Source of the DNA: Prosthecobacter sp.
Lineage (GTDB): Bacteria > Verrucomicrobiota > Verrucomicrobiia > Verrucomicrobiales > Verrucomicrobiaceae
Reading direction: 5' to 3'
Length of the DNA: 25,123 nt
Assembly (NCBI GenBank): GCA_025869455.1
Contig: JAOZVT010001189.1
Location: forward strand, 1 to 25,123
The notes under the pieces: generated by a model
Databases searched by the model: none
What the model saw: the letters and a program-made list of their open reading frames with translations, nothing else
Told to the model about the DNA's origin: nothing
Shown: piece by piece, positions 14,744 to 21,729 of the stretch
How the letters are laid out: each line of letters starts with the position of its first letter
Numbering within the stretch: the first letter of the stretch is position 1
Program-made: the position numbers and the translations under genes

Positions 14744-14759
14744 GGCACAACGGATGCCA
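14744..14759 (-). promoter_or_regulatory. Candidate sigma-54 (RpoN) promoter of the porin-amidohydrolase-permease operon
   Basis: On the minus strand the site reads TGGCATCCGTTGTGCC, with GG (14758-14757) and GC (14746-14745) separated by exactly ten bases, as -24/-12 elements must be. It matches TGGCA and TGC of the consensus and misses at four other consensus positions. The transcript would start near 14733, leaving a leader of about 28 nt before the porin ATG. The location fits well, and a sigma-54 activator is encoded in the same window, but the match is moderate. Confidence 0.45.
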
Positions 14760-14837
14760 ACACAGCCAACCACATCCTAACACGCTAACAATCAACGCAT
14801 TGAACAAAAAACAAAGCGAAACTTGCCAGCTATTCAG

Positions 14838-14862
14838 TGTTGCGCTGCGCAACAGTCGCGAC
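14838..14862. promoter_or_regulatory. Tandem palindromes, candidate activator binding site
   Basis: TGTTGCGC-T-GCGCAACA (14838-14854) is a perfect 8-1-8 palindrome, followed directly by the perfect 8-bp palindrome GTCGCGAC (14855-14862). The centre lies about 110 bp upstream of the predicted sigma-54 transcription start, the usual distance for an enhancer-binding activator. It is also only 14 bp downstream of the FHA-ABC stop codon. A terminator role is less likely because no T-run follows at once. Confidence 0.5.
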
Positions 14863-14875
14863 ACAACAAGGCCCG

Positions 14876-17800
14876 CTACACGCGAGTGAGTTGACGACGA
14901 AGAGACATCTGAACACCGATAATCAAGAGCGCTAAGGTGAAGAAAATGACCATGGAGTTAATCCAAAGGGTATTAAAATCTGTCCCAAAGTACCGCTTCA
15001 CCGTGCCGAAAAAGACATTGGGGCTCGTCTTACGGCGATAGTCTTCACGCTCCATTTCGGCCTTGGTCACTAAGTCCAGAACCTTGCGGTTCACATAGAT
15101 TTCCTCAGCGCTGATACCATCCTCCTGATCCAGCGCACTTTGCAAAAGCTTCGGTGTCACCTTGCCACGCATGGTGGCGTCTCGGATCTCCACAAGCTTG
15201 GCCGCAGCTTGACGCTCCGTCTTGGCATAGAGACCAGAAACGACCGCCAGACCTTGCTTGGCAGCATCCAGATCACGCTGCTGATCTGCCGTCATTTTGA
15301 TATCAGGCGGTAGATTCACCAACTCTTGAATGCGCGCCTCCAGTTGGTCTTGAGCCGCCGTCAGCGGGTTCAATTTAGCCTGAGAAATGAGCATGGCCTC
15401 ATAGCTCCAACGCAAGGGCATGAACTGACAGATGAAGGGTACTTTCAGCTTACTGGGTTCACTCTCCTCTGTAATGCCAGCTTTATTCATCCAGCGCTGC
15501 ATGGAATAAACGAAGTCCAGATTCTTATTCATCTCCTCATATTTGATGAGGGCCCCGCCCAGGATAATCTGAGGGATAAGGAGGAGTGGAATGGCATTGA
15601 TGGCCGTGCGATTGTCCGAAACCACGCTGGAAATGAGCAGGCCTAGACAGATGCCCATAAGCGCGGTGATAAACATCCACCAAAGGTGAACAAAAAACAT
15701 GTCTCGTATCTCCAAGACATTGTTACCGATCAAAAGATAAATAAAGCACTGGGCGAGGGCGAAGGTACTCAAAGAGATGATCTTCCCGCTCAGGTAGTAA
15801 AAGGTGCGCAGGTTGTGATTGCGCTCTCGGCTCAGGGTATGCCGATCTCGAATGATCTCATCCGCACTATTCGTTAGCCCCAGGAACATGGCCACCACCA
15901 GACTCATGAATAGGTAAGTGGGAATGTGAAAGGCAGTCGCGAAGGTGTAAGTTTCTTCCTCGCTGTATTTCAGCACGCTAGAGATCAGGAAGCCTAAAAG
16001 AGGTGCCTCCAGCAAGGTGGTGAGCAGATTGGTGCGATTGCGCAGCTTACTCAAAAAAGCACGCTTTAGCAGTGTGTAGAAAAGAATGCTCTCTTCACGC
16101 AACGTATGCTTCGGCACCTTGGGCATGGCCCGAGAGCGACTGCTGCTCTGGGTATCCTCACGCGGACGCGCGATGAGATTGGTACTGCCAGGGAAAGCCT
16201 GTGCTTTGGCCATGCTTTCCAGCATGAGGTGGCTCTGGTAACGGTCCCGCCAAAAATTGGGAGGAAATCGGCGTGCTGCCACCAGGTGCCCATCCGCACT
16301 GCGCTCCTGGATGATGTCACCACTGATATCGCGCAAGGGAGTCTCCAAGACATCGAAGACAAAGTCAGGCGTTAGGTTCCCCGGCATGTCAGCTTCACGC
16401 TGCCCCGTCTCATCATTGTAAGCCTTCCAGAAGTACTCGATCATGCCTTGTGGCGTGCCAAAGTAGGCCATCTTGCCGCCTTTATCCAGCAGCAGGGCTT
16501 TATCAAACATCTGCAGCAGACGCATGCTGGGCTGGTGAATGGAGGTCAGCACGATCTTGTTTCGCGCCAGACTGCGGATGATTTCCAAGACGTGTTCGCT
16601 ATCCTTGGAGGACAAACCGGAGGTCGGTTCATCGAAGAGATAAACATCTGAGATGCCGATCATGTCCAAGCCGGCATTCAGGCGTTTACGCTCACCTCCT
16701 GAGAGGAATTTCTGCTGAGGCGTGCCAGCCAAACGCTTGCGAAGATCGGCCAAGCCGAGTTCCGCCAGCTTCGCCTCCACACGCTTGCGGCGTTCATCTG
16801 TTTTGAGATGCGGACAACGAACGGCCACGGAGAAATCCAAGTTCTCCTGCACTTTCAGGAGAGGATCAAAGGCGTCTTCTTGAGGGATATACGCGATGTA
16901 AGGCGTCAGATTTGGCAGGTTCTTGTAGAGGGAGAGACCGTTCATCAGCACCTCGCCACCACGTGTCTTGAGCTGACCACCGAGCACCCGCAGCAAGGTA
17001 CTTTTCCCACAGCCACTCGGCCCCATGACACAGATCATTTCTCCGCGTCGGGCTATGAAGCTAATCCCGTCTAGGGCTGTATCGCGACCATCAAAACGAT
17101 GCGCCAGTTCGCGGACTTCCATCTGCCGGATGGTATTGCGCTCTTCCTCAATGATCCGGTCACTGAAATGGCAGCGCAGGAATTGCCCTTCGCCTAGGGT
17201 GATCGTATCACCATCACTGAGCATGATGCGATCCCGCACGGGAATCTGGCCCACATAGATCGGGCGTGAACTGCGAAGGACCTCCAGCTCGCCATTTTTC
17301 TGAGAATAATTGCACTCGATGCGAAGAAGAATTTCCCCCTCCGTGTCCTCAGAAAGCAAGATATCTCCCTCATCCAACAACTCGGGTTTATTGGAAACAA
17401 GGTAAGTATTGCGGCTGCCTTCCAGGCGAAATTGACCGCCGAATTCTTGAGCGCGAACGCGCAAATCTCGCAGAGAAATTTCGATCTCTCCTTTGGCAAT
17501 GATGCTGTCCTCAATGGAGGCTTCCACCGTGGTGCCTTCTTTCAGAGGAACGCCATTGATCGTCGCATCCGTATTGCGCAGCGCCTCTACCGTGACACCG
17601 AGCCCGAAGCTCACGCGCAAGTTGGTTCCACGTGCTCTTTGTTGAGCAATTTCGGCATCGCCTGTCTCAGTCAGGGTTAAATAAAGCTGTGAACCTGTAA
17701 CCGTCTTCTTCGAGTTGAAGTAAGTAATCAGGTCATTGTAATCCAGCGTGACGTCCTCCAGCACGACACGCTCACCAGGATAAAGCCGCGAGAAATCTCC

Positions 17801-18514
17801 CGGTGGCTGGCGGCGGCTGCGGACGAGAATGGGAATGCCCCCCGTATTCTTCAGCAGGATCAGATTCTGAAAGCGAAACGCCACCACCGAACAATCGGCC
17901 GACAGGGAGCGCAGCAACACATCACAGCTTTCACTGGAGCCAACACGCAGCGTTTCCAGAGGTTGCCCCGACTTGCTGGTGAAGTCCTCTTCGGTGGGTT
18001 TATCCCCAGCATTGAGCTGATAGACAATGTCAATGGCCTGGGCAGCGATGCCCAGATTCGTCATGAAGAGATAAAACTCCACCATTTGCCGCTGATTGGT
18101 CAGCGAGCTAGAAATCAAGAGGTAGAGCTGAACACAGAGCAGGATTTTCTGCTCCATGGTCAATTCGTTACTCAGTTCCTTGGCTCGTTGGGCCAGGTCC
18201 TGAGGCTGCTGAAGAGCCTCAAAATACAGACGCCGCATGTCTGCATAAATGGCACCGCTGTAATCATAACGCAGATAGCCGAGGGAGGATTCGATTTCCT
18301 CCTCCTCCACCTCTCCATCCAATTTAGAAAAGCCCGCAAAGACCTCAATCAGCACCGGCAGCATGGAATTCCGAGTCGCTGTGGTCAGGATGGAACTATC
18401 TTCCCCTTTCCACAGTTGCCACCAATGCTGCGGCTTGAGCCAACTCAATGGCTCCGACGGCGTATTTTCAGGCCTCCGGTGAATAGGAGGTCGGGACATT
18501 TGGGCGGTGCTCAT
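14876..18514 (-). CDS. TerB-like/FHA-like ABC transporter fusion (ABCG-type ATPase plus ABC-2 permease)
   Basis: This is a 1212-residue fusion protein. Residues about 50-165 resemble a TerB-type helical domain (EVFAGFSKLDGEVEEEEI). Residues about 185-285 look FHA-like (LRVGSSESCDVLL), and a second beta-rich segment (about 295-450) ends with DRIMLSDGDTITLGEGQFLRC, also FHA-like. The ATPase (about 465-690) is intact: Walker A GPSGCGKST (498-506), Q-loop Gln545, LSGGE (604-608), DEPTSGL (628-634) and H-loop His660. An ABC-2 membrane domain follows (about 850-1060), then a cytoplasmic or periplasmic helical insert and a last membrane segment near 1185-1203. The family is ABCG-like half-transporters fused to regulatory domains; substrate unknown. 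FHA parts suggest control by Ser/Thr phosphorylation. It lies 105 bp downstream of the phosphosugar mutase on the same strand. Confidence 0.88.
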   Translation of the reverse strand: MSTAQMSRPPIHRRPENTPSEPLSWLKPQHWWQLWKGEDSSILTTATRNSMLPVLIEVFAGFSKLDGEVEEEEIESSLGYLRYDYSGAIYADMRRLYFEALQQPQDLAQRAKELSNELTMEQKILLCVQLYLLISSSLTNQRQMVEFYLFMTNLGIAAQAIDIVYQLNAGDKPTEEDFTSKSGQPLETLRVGSSESCDVLLRSLSADCSVVAFRFQNLILLKNTGGIPILVRSRRQPPGDFSRLYPGERVVLEDVTLDYNDLITYFNSKKTVTGSQLYLTLTETGDAEIAQQRARGTNLRVSFGLGVTVEALRNTDATINGVPLKEGTTVEASIEDSIIAKGEIEISLRDLRVRAQEFGGQFRLEGSRNTYLVSNKPELLDEGDILLSEDTEGEILLRIECNYSQKNGELEVLRSSRPIYVGQIPVRDRIMLSDGDTITLGEGQFLRCHFSDRIIEEERNTIRQMEVRELAHRFDGRDTALDGISFIARRGEMICVMGPSGCGKSTLLRVLGGQLKTRGGEVLMNGLSLYKNLPNLTPYIAYIPQEDAFDPLLKVQENLDFSVAVRCPHLKTDERRKRVEAKLAELGLADLRKRLAGTPQQKFLSGGERKRLNAGLDMIGISDVYLFDEPTSGLSSKDSEHVLEIIRSLARNKIVLTSIHQPSMRLLQMFDKALLLDKGGKMAYFGTPQGMIEYFWKAYNDETGQREADMPGNLTPDFVFDVLETPLRDISGDIIQERSADGHLVAARRFPPNFWRDRYQSHLMLESMAKAQAFPGSTNLIARPREDTQSSSRSRAMPKVPKHTLREESILFYTLLKRAFLSKLRNRTNLLTTLLEAPLLGFLISSVLKYSEEETYTFATAFHIPTYLFMSLVVAMFLGLTNSADEIIRDRHTLSRERNHNLRTFYYLSGKIISLSTFALAQCFIYLLIGNNVLEIRDMFFVHLWWMFITALMGICLGLLISSVVSDNRTAINAIPLLLIPQIILGGALIKYEEMNKNLDFVYSMQRWMNKAGITEESEPSKLKVPFICQFMPLRWSYEAMLISQAKLNPLTAAQDQLEARIQELVNLPPDIKMTADQQRDLDAAKQGLAVVSGLYAKTERQAAAKLVEIRDATMRGKVTPKLLQSALDQEDGISAEEIYVNRKVLDLVTKAEMEREDYRRKTSPNVFFGTVKRYFGTDFNTLWINSMVIFFTLALLIIGVQMSLRRQLTRV

Positions 18515-18619
18515 GCGAGAAGAGCCCTTGGGTGATGGCCCAAAGGCACGCGACTATCGGCGGTCTGTGTGGTGTGGCAACCGAGAGCTTAAACGGAATC
18601 TAAGCTGTTAACGAGGAGA

Positions 18620-20584
18620 TCAGGCCAGACGGGTCTCAATATCCTTCTCCAACCAAGTCCACATGCTGCTGAGGGAGGCGGAGACTTTCGTCTTCGCTGC
18701 ACCTAGTTCATCCATGCTCATTGTTTGGCCAGCGGCAGGCACCTGACGGCCAAACATGTAGTATTTGATCTTCGGCTCTGTGCCGGAGGGGCGAACGGCA
18801 AAGCTGCGGCCATCTTCCAGATCTACGAAGAGCATCTTCTCTTTCGAGAGGACTTCACCCTCTTCGTCAAAGATTTCATCCTTGCGGAAGTCACGTACTT
18901 TGATGACGGCACTGCCATCGACTTCCTTTGGAGGATTGGCCCCGTAGCTGTCCGCCAGTTTAGCGATCTGGGCAGCACCTTCGGCACCTTCAAAAACCTT
19001 GCTCTGGTTCACTTCCAGGAAATAGCCGACATCGCAATAAACTTCGTCCAGAAGATCAACCACCGTCAGTCCGCGAGAAGCGGCGTAGGCAGCAAGCTCG
19101 GCAAACATGACCACGGCACCGTTGCCATCCTTATCACGGCTGAAGTCGTCTCCCATGTAGCCGTAGCTTTCCTCGCCACCGAAGACCAGGAACTTGCTGT
19201 ATTGCAGACGAGCCGCGCGTGACTCAGCCGTGCTCAGGTCACGATATTTTGTCAAGATTTCAGAAGGCAGGGCCGCCTCATATTTAGCCAATTTAGCACC
19301 GATCCATTTGAATCCGGTGAGAGTATTGATGCACTGAACGCCAAACTTTGCAGAAATGGTGTCCTGCATGGGGCTGGTGACGAAGGTTTTCAAGAAGACC
19401 GCGTGGTCTTTGTTCGCCTCATTGAGAATGCCCAACTCAAACATGGTCTTCAGGCGATACCAGCCCATGAGAGAACCCGTCTGGTTACCGGTGAGCAGAA
19501 CCATCTCCCCCTTCGAATTGCGCACACCCACGCCCATGCGGTCACAGTCTGGGTCCGTACCGATCACGATGTCCGCACCTTCTTTGTTAGCCAGATCCAC
19601 GGCCATTTGCAAAGCAGGAGCGTTTTCTGGGTTCGGTGACTTCACTGTTGGGAAGCGACCGTCACGCACATCCTGTTCAGGGACCGTGAGGAAATTGAAG
19701 CCCAGCTTTTTCAGCAACACTGGCACCAAGACGCCACCGGCACCATGAAGGGCGGTGTAAACGATCTTCAAGGCTTTGGCCTTCTCGTTTTGCAGCATCT
19801 CAGGCTGGAGCATCATCGTCTCCACCTTCTTCAGATAAATCTCATCCATTTCCTGGCCCAGCATGGTCAGCTTACCCTGTTCCTCAGCCGGGAGCGGGGT
19901 ATAGGATTCATCCATGATGGAGTTCACCTCTTTAATGATGCCTGTGGCGTGGGGCTCCACGATGCCAGCTCCGTCGTTGTAATTCACCTTGTAGCCGTTG
20001 TCGTGAGCCGGGTTGTGCGAGGCGGTGAGCATGACGCCCGCATCCGCACGGAGTTGACGCACAGCAAAGGACATCTCAGGTGTCGCGCGGCAACCATCAA
20101 AAAGGAAAACATCTGCTCCATTTTCGATCGCGATCTGAGCACACTTTTTAGCAAACTCAGGGGAGAAATGACGAGTGTCGTGACTGAAGACAATGCTCGG
20201 TTTCCCAGACAGACCTGCTGCTACGCGGTAAGCTTTTGCATAGGCCACCAGACCGCGAGTGGCGCGACCTGCGTTGTAGAAATTCATGGCATTCGTGCCC
20301 ACACATGGATAGTCAGGGCGCTGATCAGCAGGCGCATTGCCGCGTTCTGCAACAGTCACCACCTTACCCACGGTGCGCCCACGCAAGCCACCCGTGCCGA
20401 ATTTCAGAGCCTGGAAAAAGCGGTCGTTCAACTCGGCCCACTGGCTGGCTTCTGCCAATTCTTCGATGCTGGCGCGATAGACAGGATTCTCACTGGCAGC
20501 GAGCAGGGCCTGGATGTTTTCGAGACTGGATTTCAGCAGATGACCTGCGTCGGCGGCGGACTGGAGAGTGGCTTCTAGTGACAT
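18620..20584 (-). CDS. Phospho-sugar mutase (phosphoglucomutase/phosphomannomutase, PGM2-like)
   Basis: This is a 654-residue alpha-D-phosphohexomutase. All four active-site loops are seen: the phosphoserine loop TASHNPAHDNGYK with Ser189, the Mg-binding loop GTDPDCDR (342-349), the sugar-binding loop FGGEESYGY (468-476) and the phosphate loop RPSGTEPK (598-605). The length and the KFGTGGLRGR N-terminal motif fit the longer PGM2-like/PgcA branch rather than AlgC-type enzymes. It interconverts glucose-1-P and glucose-6-P (or a related sugar or pentose phosphate) in the cytoplasm, feeding glycogen, nucleotide-sugar and envelope synthesis. The ATG at 20584 is the only sensible start. It is divergent from the acetyltransferase at 20672, with 87 bp between the two starts. 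Confidence 0.95.
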   Translation of the reverse strand: MSLEATLQSAADAGHLLKSSLENIQALLAASENPVYRASIEELAEASQWAELNDRFFQALKFGTGGLRGRTVGKVVTVAERGNAPADQRPDYPCVGTNAMNFYNAGRATRGLVAYAKAYRVAAGLSGKPSIVFSHDTRHFSPEFAKKCAQIAIENGADVFLFDGCRATPEMSFAVRQLRADAGVMLTASHNPAHDNGYKVNYNDGAGIVEPHATGIIKEVNSIMDESYTPLPAEEQGKLTMLGQEMDEIYLKKVETMMLQPEMLQNEKAKALKIVYTALHGAGGVLVPVLLKKLGFNFLTVPEQDVRDGRFPTVKSPNPENAPALQMAVDLANKEGADIVIGTDPDCDRMGVGVRNSKGEMVLLTGNQTGSLMGWYRLKTMFELGILNEANKDHAVFLKTFVTSPMQDTISAKFGVQCINTLTGFKWIGAKLAKYEAALPSEILTKYRDLSTAESRAARLQYSKFLVFGGEESYGYMGDDFSRDKDGNGAVVMFAELAAYAASRGLTVVDLLDEVYCDVGYFLEVNQSKVFEGAEGAAQIAKLADSYGANPPKEVDGSAVIKVRDFRKDEIFDEEGEVLSKEKMLFVDLEDGRSFAVRPSGTEPKIKYYMFGRQVPAAGQTMSMDELGAAKTKVSASLSSMWTWLEKDIETRLA

Positions 20585-20671
20585 GGCGTCTAGGAGAATA
20601 GCGGGATGGTTTGATTTGGCAATGTGCAGGCGTCGGGAATTTCGGTAAACTAGCTGTCACAAACACATATC

Positions 20672-21169
20672 ATGCCAGTTTCCCTCACGACCCGCCCGGC
20701 CACGCCCAGTGATGTACAGACCATTCTCGCCCTAATCCAGGAATTGGCAGATTACGAAAAACTCACCCACGAAGTCGTGGCCACGGTGGAAACTTTAACC
20801 AAAACCCTATTCGGAGACACGCCCTGTGCTGAGGCGCTCATGGGGTGTGTCGAGGGTGTCCCGGTGGGATTTGCCCTCTTTTTCCAAAATTACTCCACCT
20901 TTCTTGCCAAGCCGGGACTGCATCTGGAAGATCTGTATGTGCAGTCGGCCCACCGTGGCTGCGGACTCGGAAAAGCTCTGATTACTGCCGTGGCGAAGAT
21001 AGCTCATGAGCGCGGTTGCGGACGCTATGAATGGACCGTTCTCGACTGGAATACACCCGCCATCCAATTTTACGAAAGTCTGGGCGCGGAGATGAAAAGC
21101 GACTGGCGCATCATGCGTGTGGCGGGTGATGCCTTGGAAAAAATGGCGCAGCAGTCACTTCAAGCCTAA
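20672..21169 (+). CDS. GNAT acetyltransferase, diamine/polyamine (SSAT)-like
   Basis: This is a 165-residue single-domain N-acetyltransferase. The acetyl-CoA pyrophosphate loop is R95-GCGLG-100, and strand beta-4 is HLEDLYVQ. The order TRPATPSDVQTILALIQELADYEK, LHLEDLYV, WTVLDWNTPAIQFYESLGA closely follows the eukaryotic and bacterial diamine acetyltransferase (SSAT) group, including the conserved WN-P-I-FY-GA pattern. Polyamines or similar primary amines are therefore the best-guess substrate. The start at 20672 gives the canonical N-terminus and no upstream in-frame ATG fits. It is followed after 13 bp by a second GNAT gene, so the two probably share one transcript. Confidence 0.88.
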   Translation: MPVSLTTRPATPSDVQTILALIQELADYEKLTHEVVATVETLTKTLFGDTPCAEALMGCVEGVPVGFALFFQNYSTFLAKPGLHLEDLYVQSAHRGCGLGKALITAVAKIAHERGCGRYEWTVLDWNTPAIQFYESLGAEMKSDWRIMRVAGDALEKMAQQSLQA

Positions 21170-21182
21170 CATCATCTTCATC

Positions 21183-21686
21183 ATGACTTGGATCGAATGT
21201 GGACCGCAGCATCTAGAATCTATCCGCGCCATTTTTAATGAGGCGATCGAGAACTCGACCGCACTCTACGAAGACGAGCCGAGGTCCGTGGAGTTCATGA
21301 AAGCTTGGTATGCCACCAAACTAAAAGGTGGTTATCCAATCCTTGGGGCTCTGGATGAAGAGGGGCTATTGATGGGCTTCGCCAGTTACGGAGCCTTCCG
21401 CCCTCATCCGGGTTATCGTTACACCGTGGAGCATTCCATTTATGTGGATGCTCGATTTCGCGGACGCGGTTTGGGAAAGCTATTCTTAGAAAAGCTGGTC
21501 ACTGCCGCTACGACTCAGGGCTATCACAACATGATCGGCGTCATTGATGCTGACAATGCCGCCAGCATCCGACTGCATAAAAAACATGGCTTCGTTGCCT
21601 GTGCTCATATCCAGCATGCAGGTTTTAAATTTGGGCGCTGGCTGGATGTGGTGATGTACCAGCGTGTACTTACCAATTCAAAGTAG
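21183..21686 (+). CDS. GNAT acetyltransferase, phosphinothricin/methionine-sulfoximine (Pat/MnaT)-like
   Basis: This is a 167-residue N-acetyltransferase. Landmarks of the Pat/MnaT group are present: IFNEAIENSTALYEDEPRS near the N-terminus, Glu84 in YTVEHSIYV, the acetyl-CoA loop RFRGRGLGK (91-99), and IGVIDADNAASIRLHKKHGF. In characterised relatives these enzymes acetylate the amino group of methionine sulfoximine/sulfone and phosphinothricin; the natural substrate here is unknown. I place the start at ATG 21183 rather than 21117, because the longer form would overlap the upstream gene by 53 bp and adds residues outside the fold. The stop codon sits inside the terminator stem at 21681-21713. 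Confidence 0.9.
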   Translation: MTWIECGPQHLESIRAIFNEAIENSTALYEDEPRSVEFMKAWYATKLKGGYPILGALDEEGLLMGFASYGAFRPHPGYRYTVEHSIYVDARFRGRGLGKLFLEKLVTAATTQGYHNMIGVIDADNAASIRLHKKHGFVACAHIQHAGFKFGRWLDVVMYQRVLTNSK

Positions 21687-21713
21687 CCATCACCTAGAAA
21701 GTGATGACTACTT
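21681..21713. terminator. Bidirectional hairpin terminator between convergent genes
   Basis: Bases 21681-21693 pair with 21701-21713 over 13 positions with a single mismatch, around a 7-base loop. The plus-strand continuation is pyrimidine-rich (TCTCTTC), and the minus-strand continuation (TTTGAATT) begins T-rich. It lies between the Pat-like gene and the 3' end of the heme protein gene, so it can serve both transcripts. The upstream stem contains the acetyltransferase TAG. Confidence 0.7.
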
Positions 21714-21729
21714 TCTCTTCACTCCAGCA

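Noticed and set aside
14706..14864. A 53-residue N-terminal extension of the porin-like protein
   Set aside because: It reads through the promoter-like site and palindrome, places a perfect signal peptide internally, and its composition does not look coding.
18586..18606. AGCTTA/TAAGCT inverted repeat downstream of the phosphosugar mutase as a terminator
   Set aside because: It has only a 6-bp AT-rich stem with a 9-base loop and no T-run, too weak to call.
21117..21182. Upstream ATG for the Pat-like acetyltransferase
   Set aside because: It overlaps the previous gene by 53 bp, and the added residues are not part of the GNAT fold.
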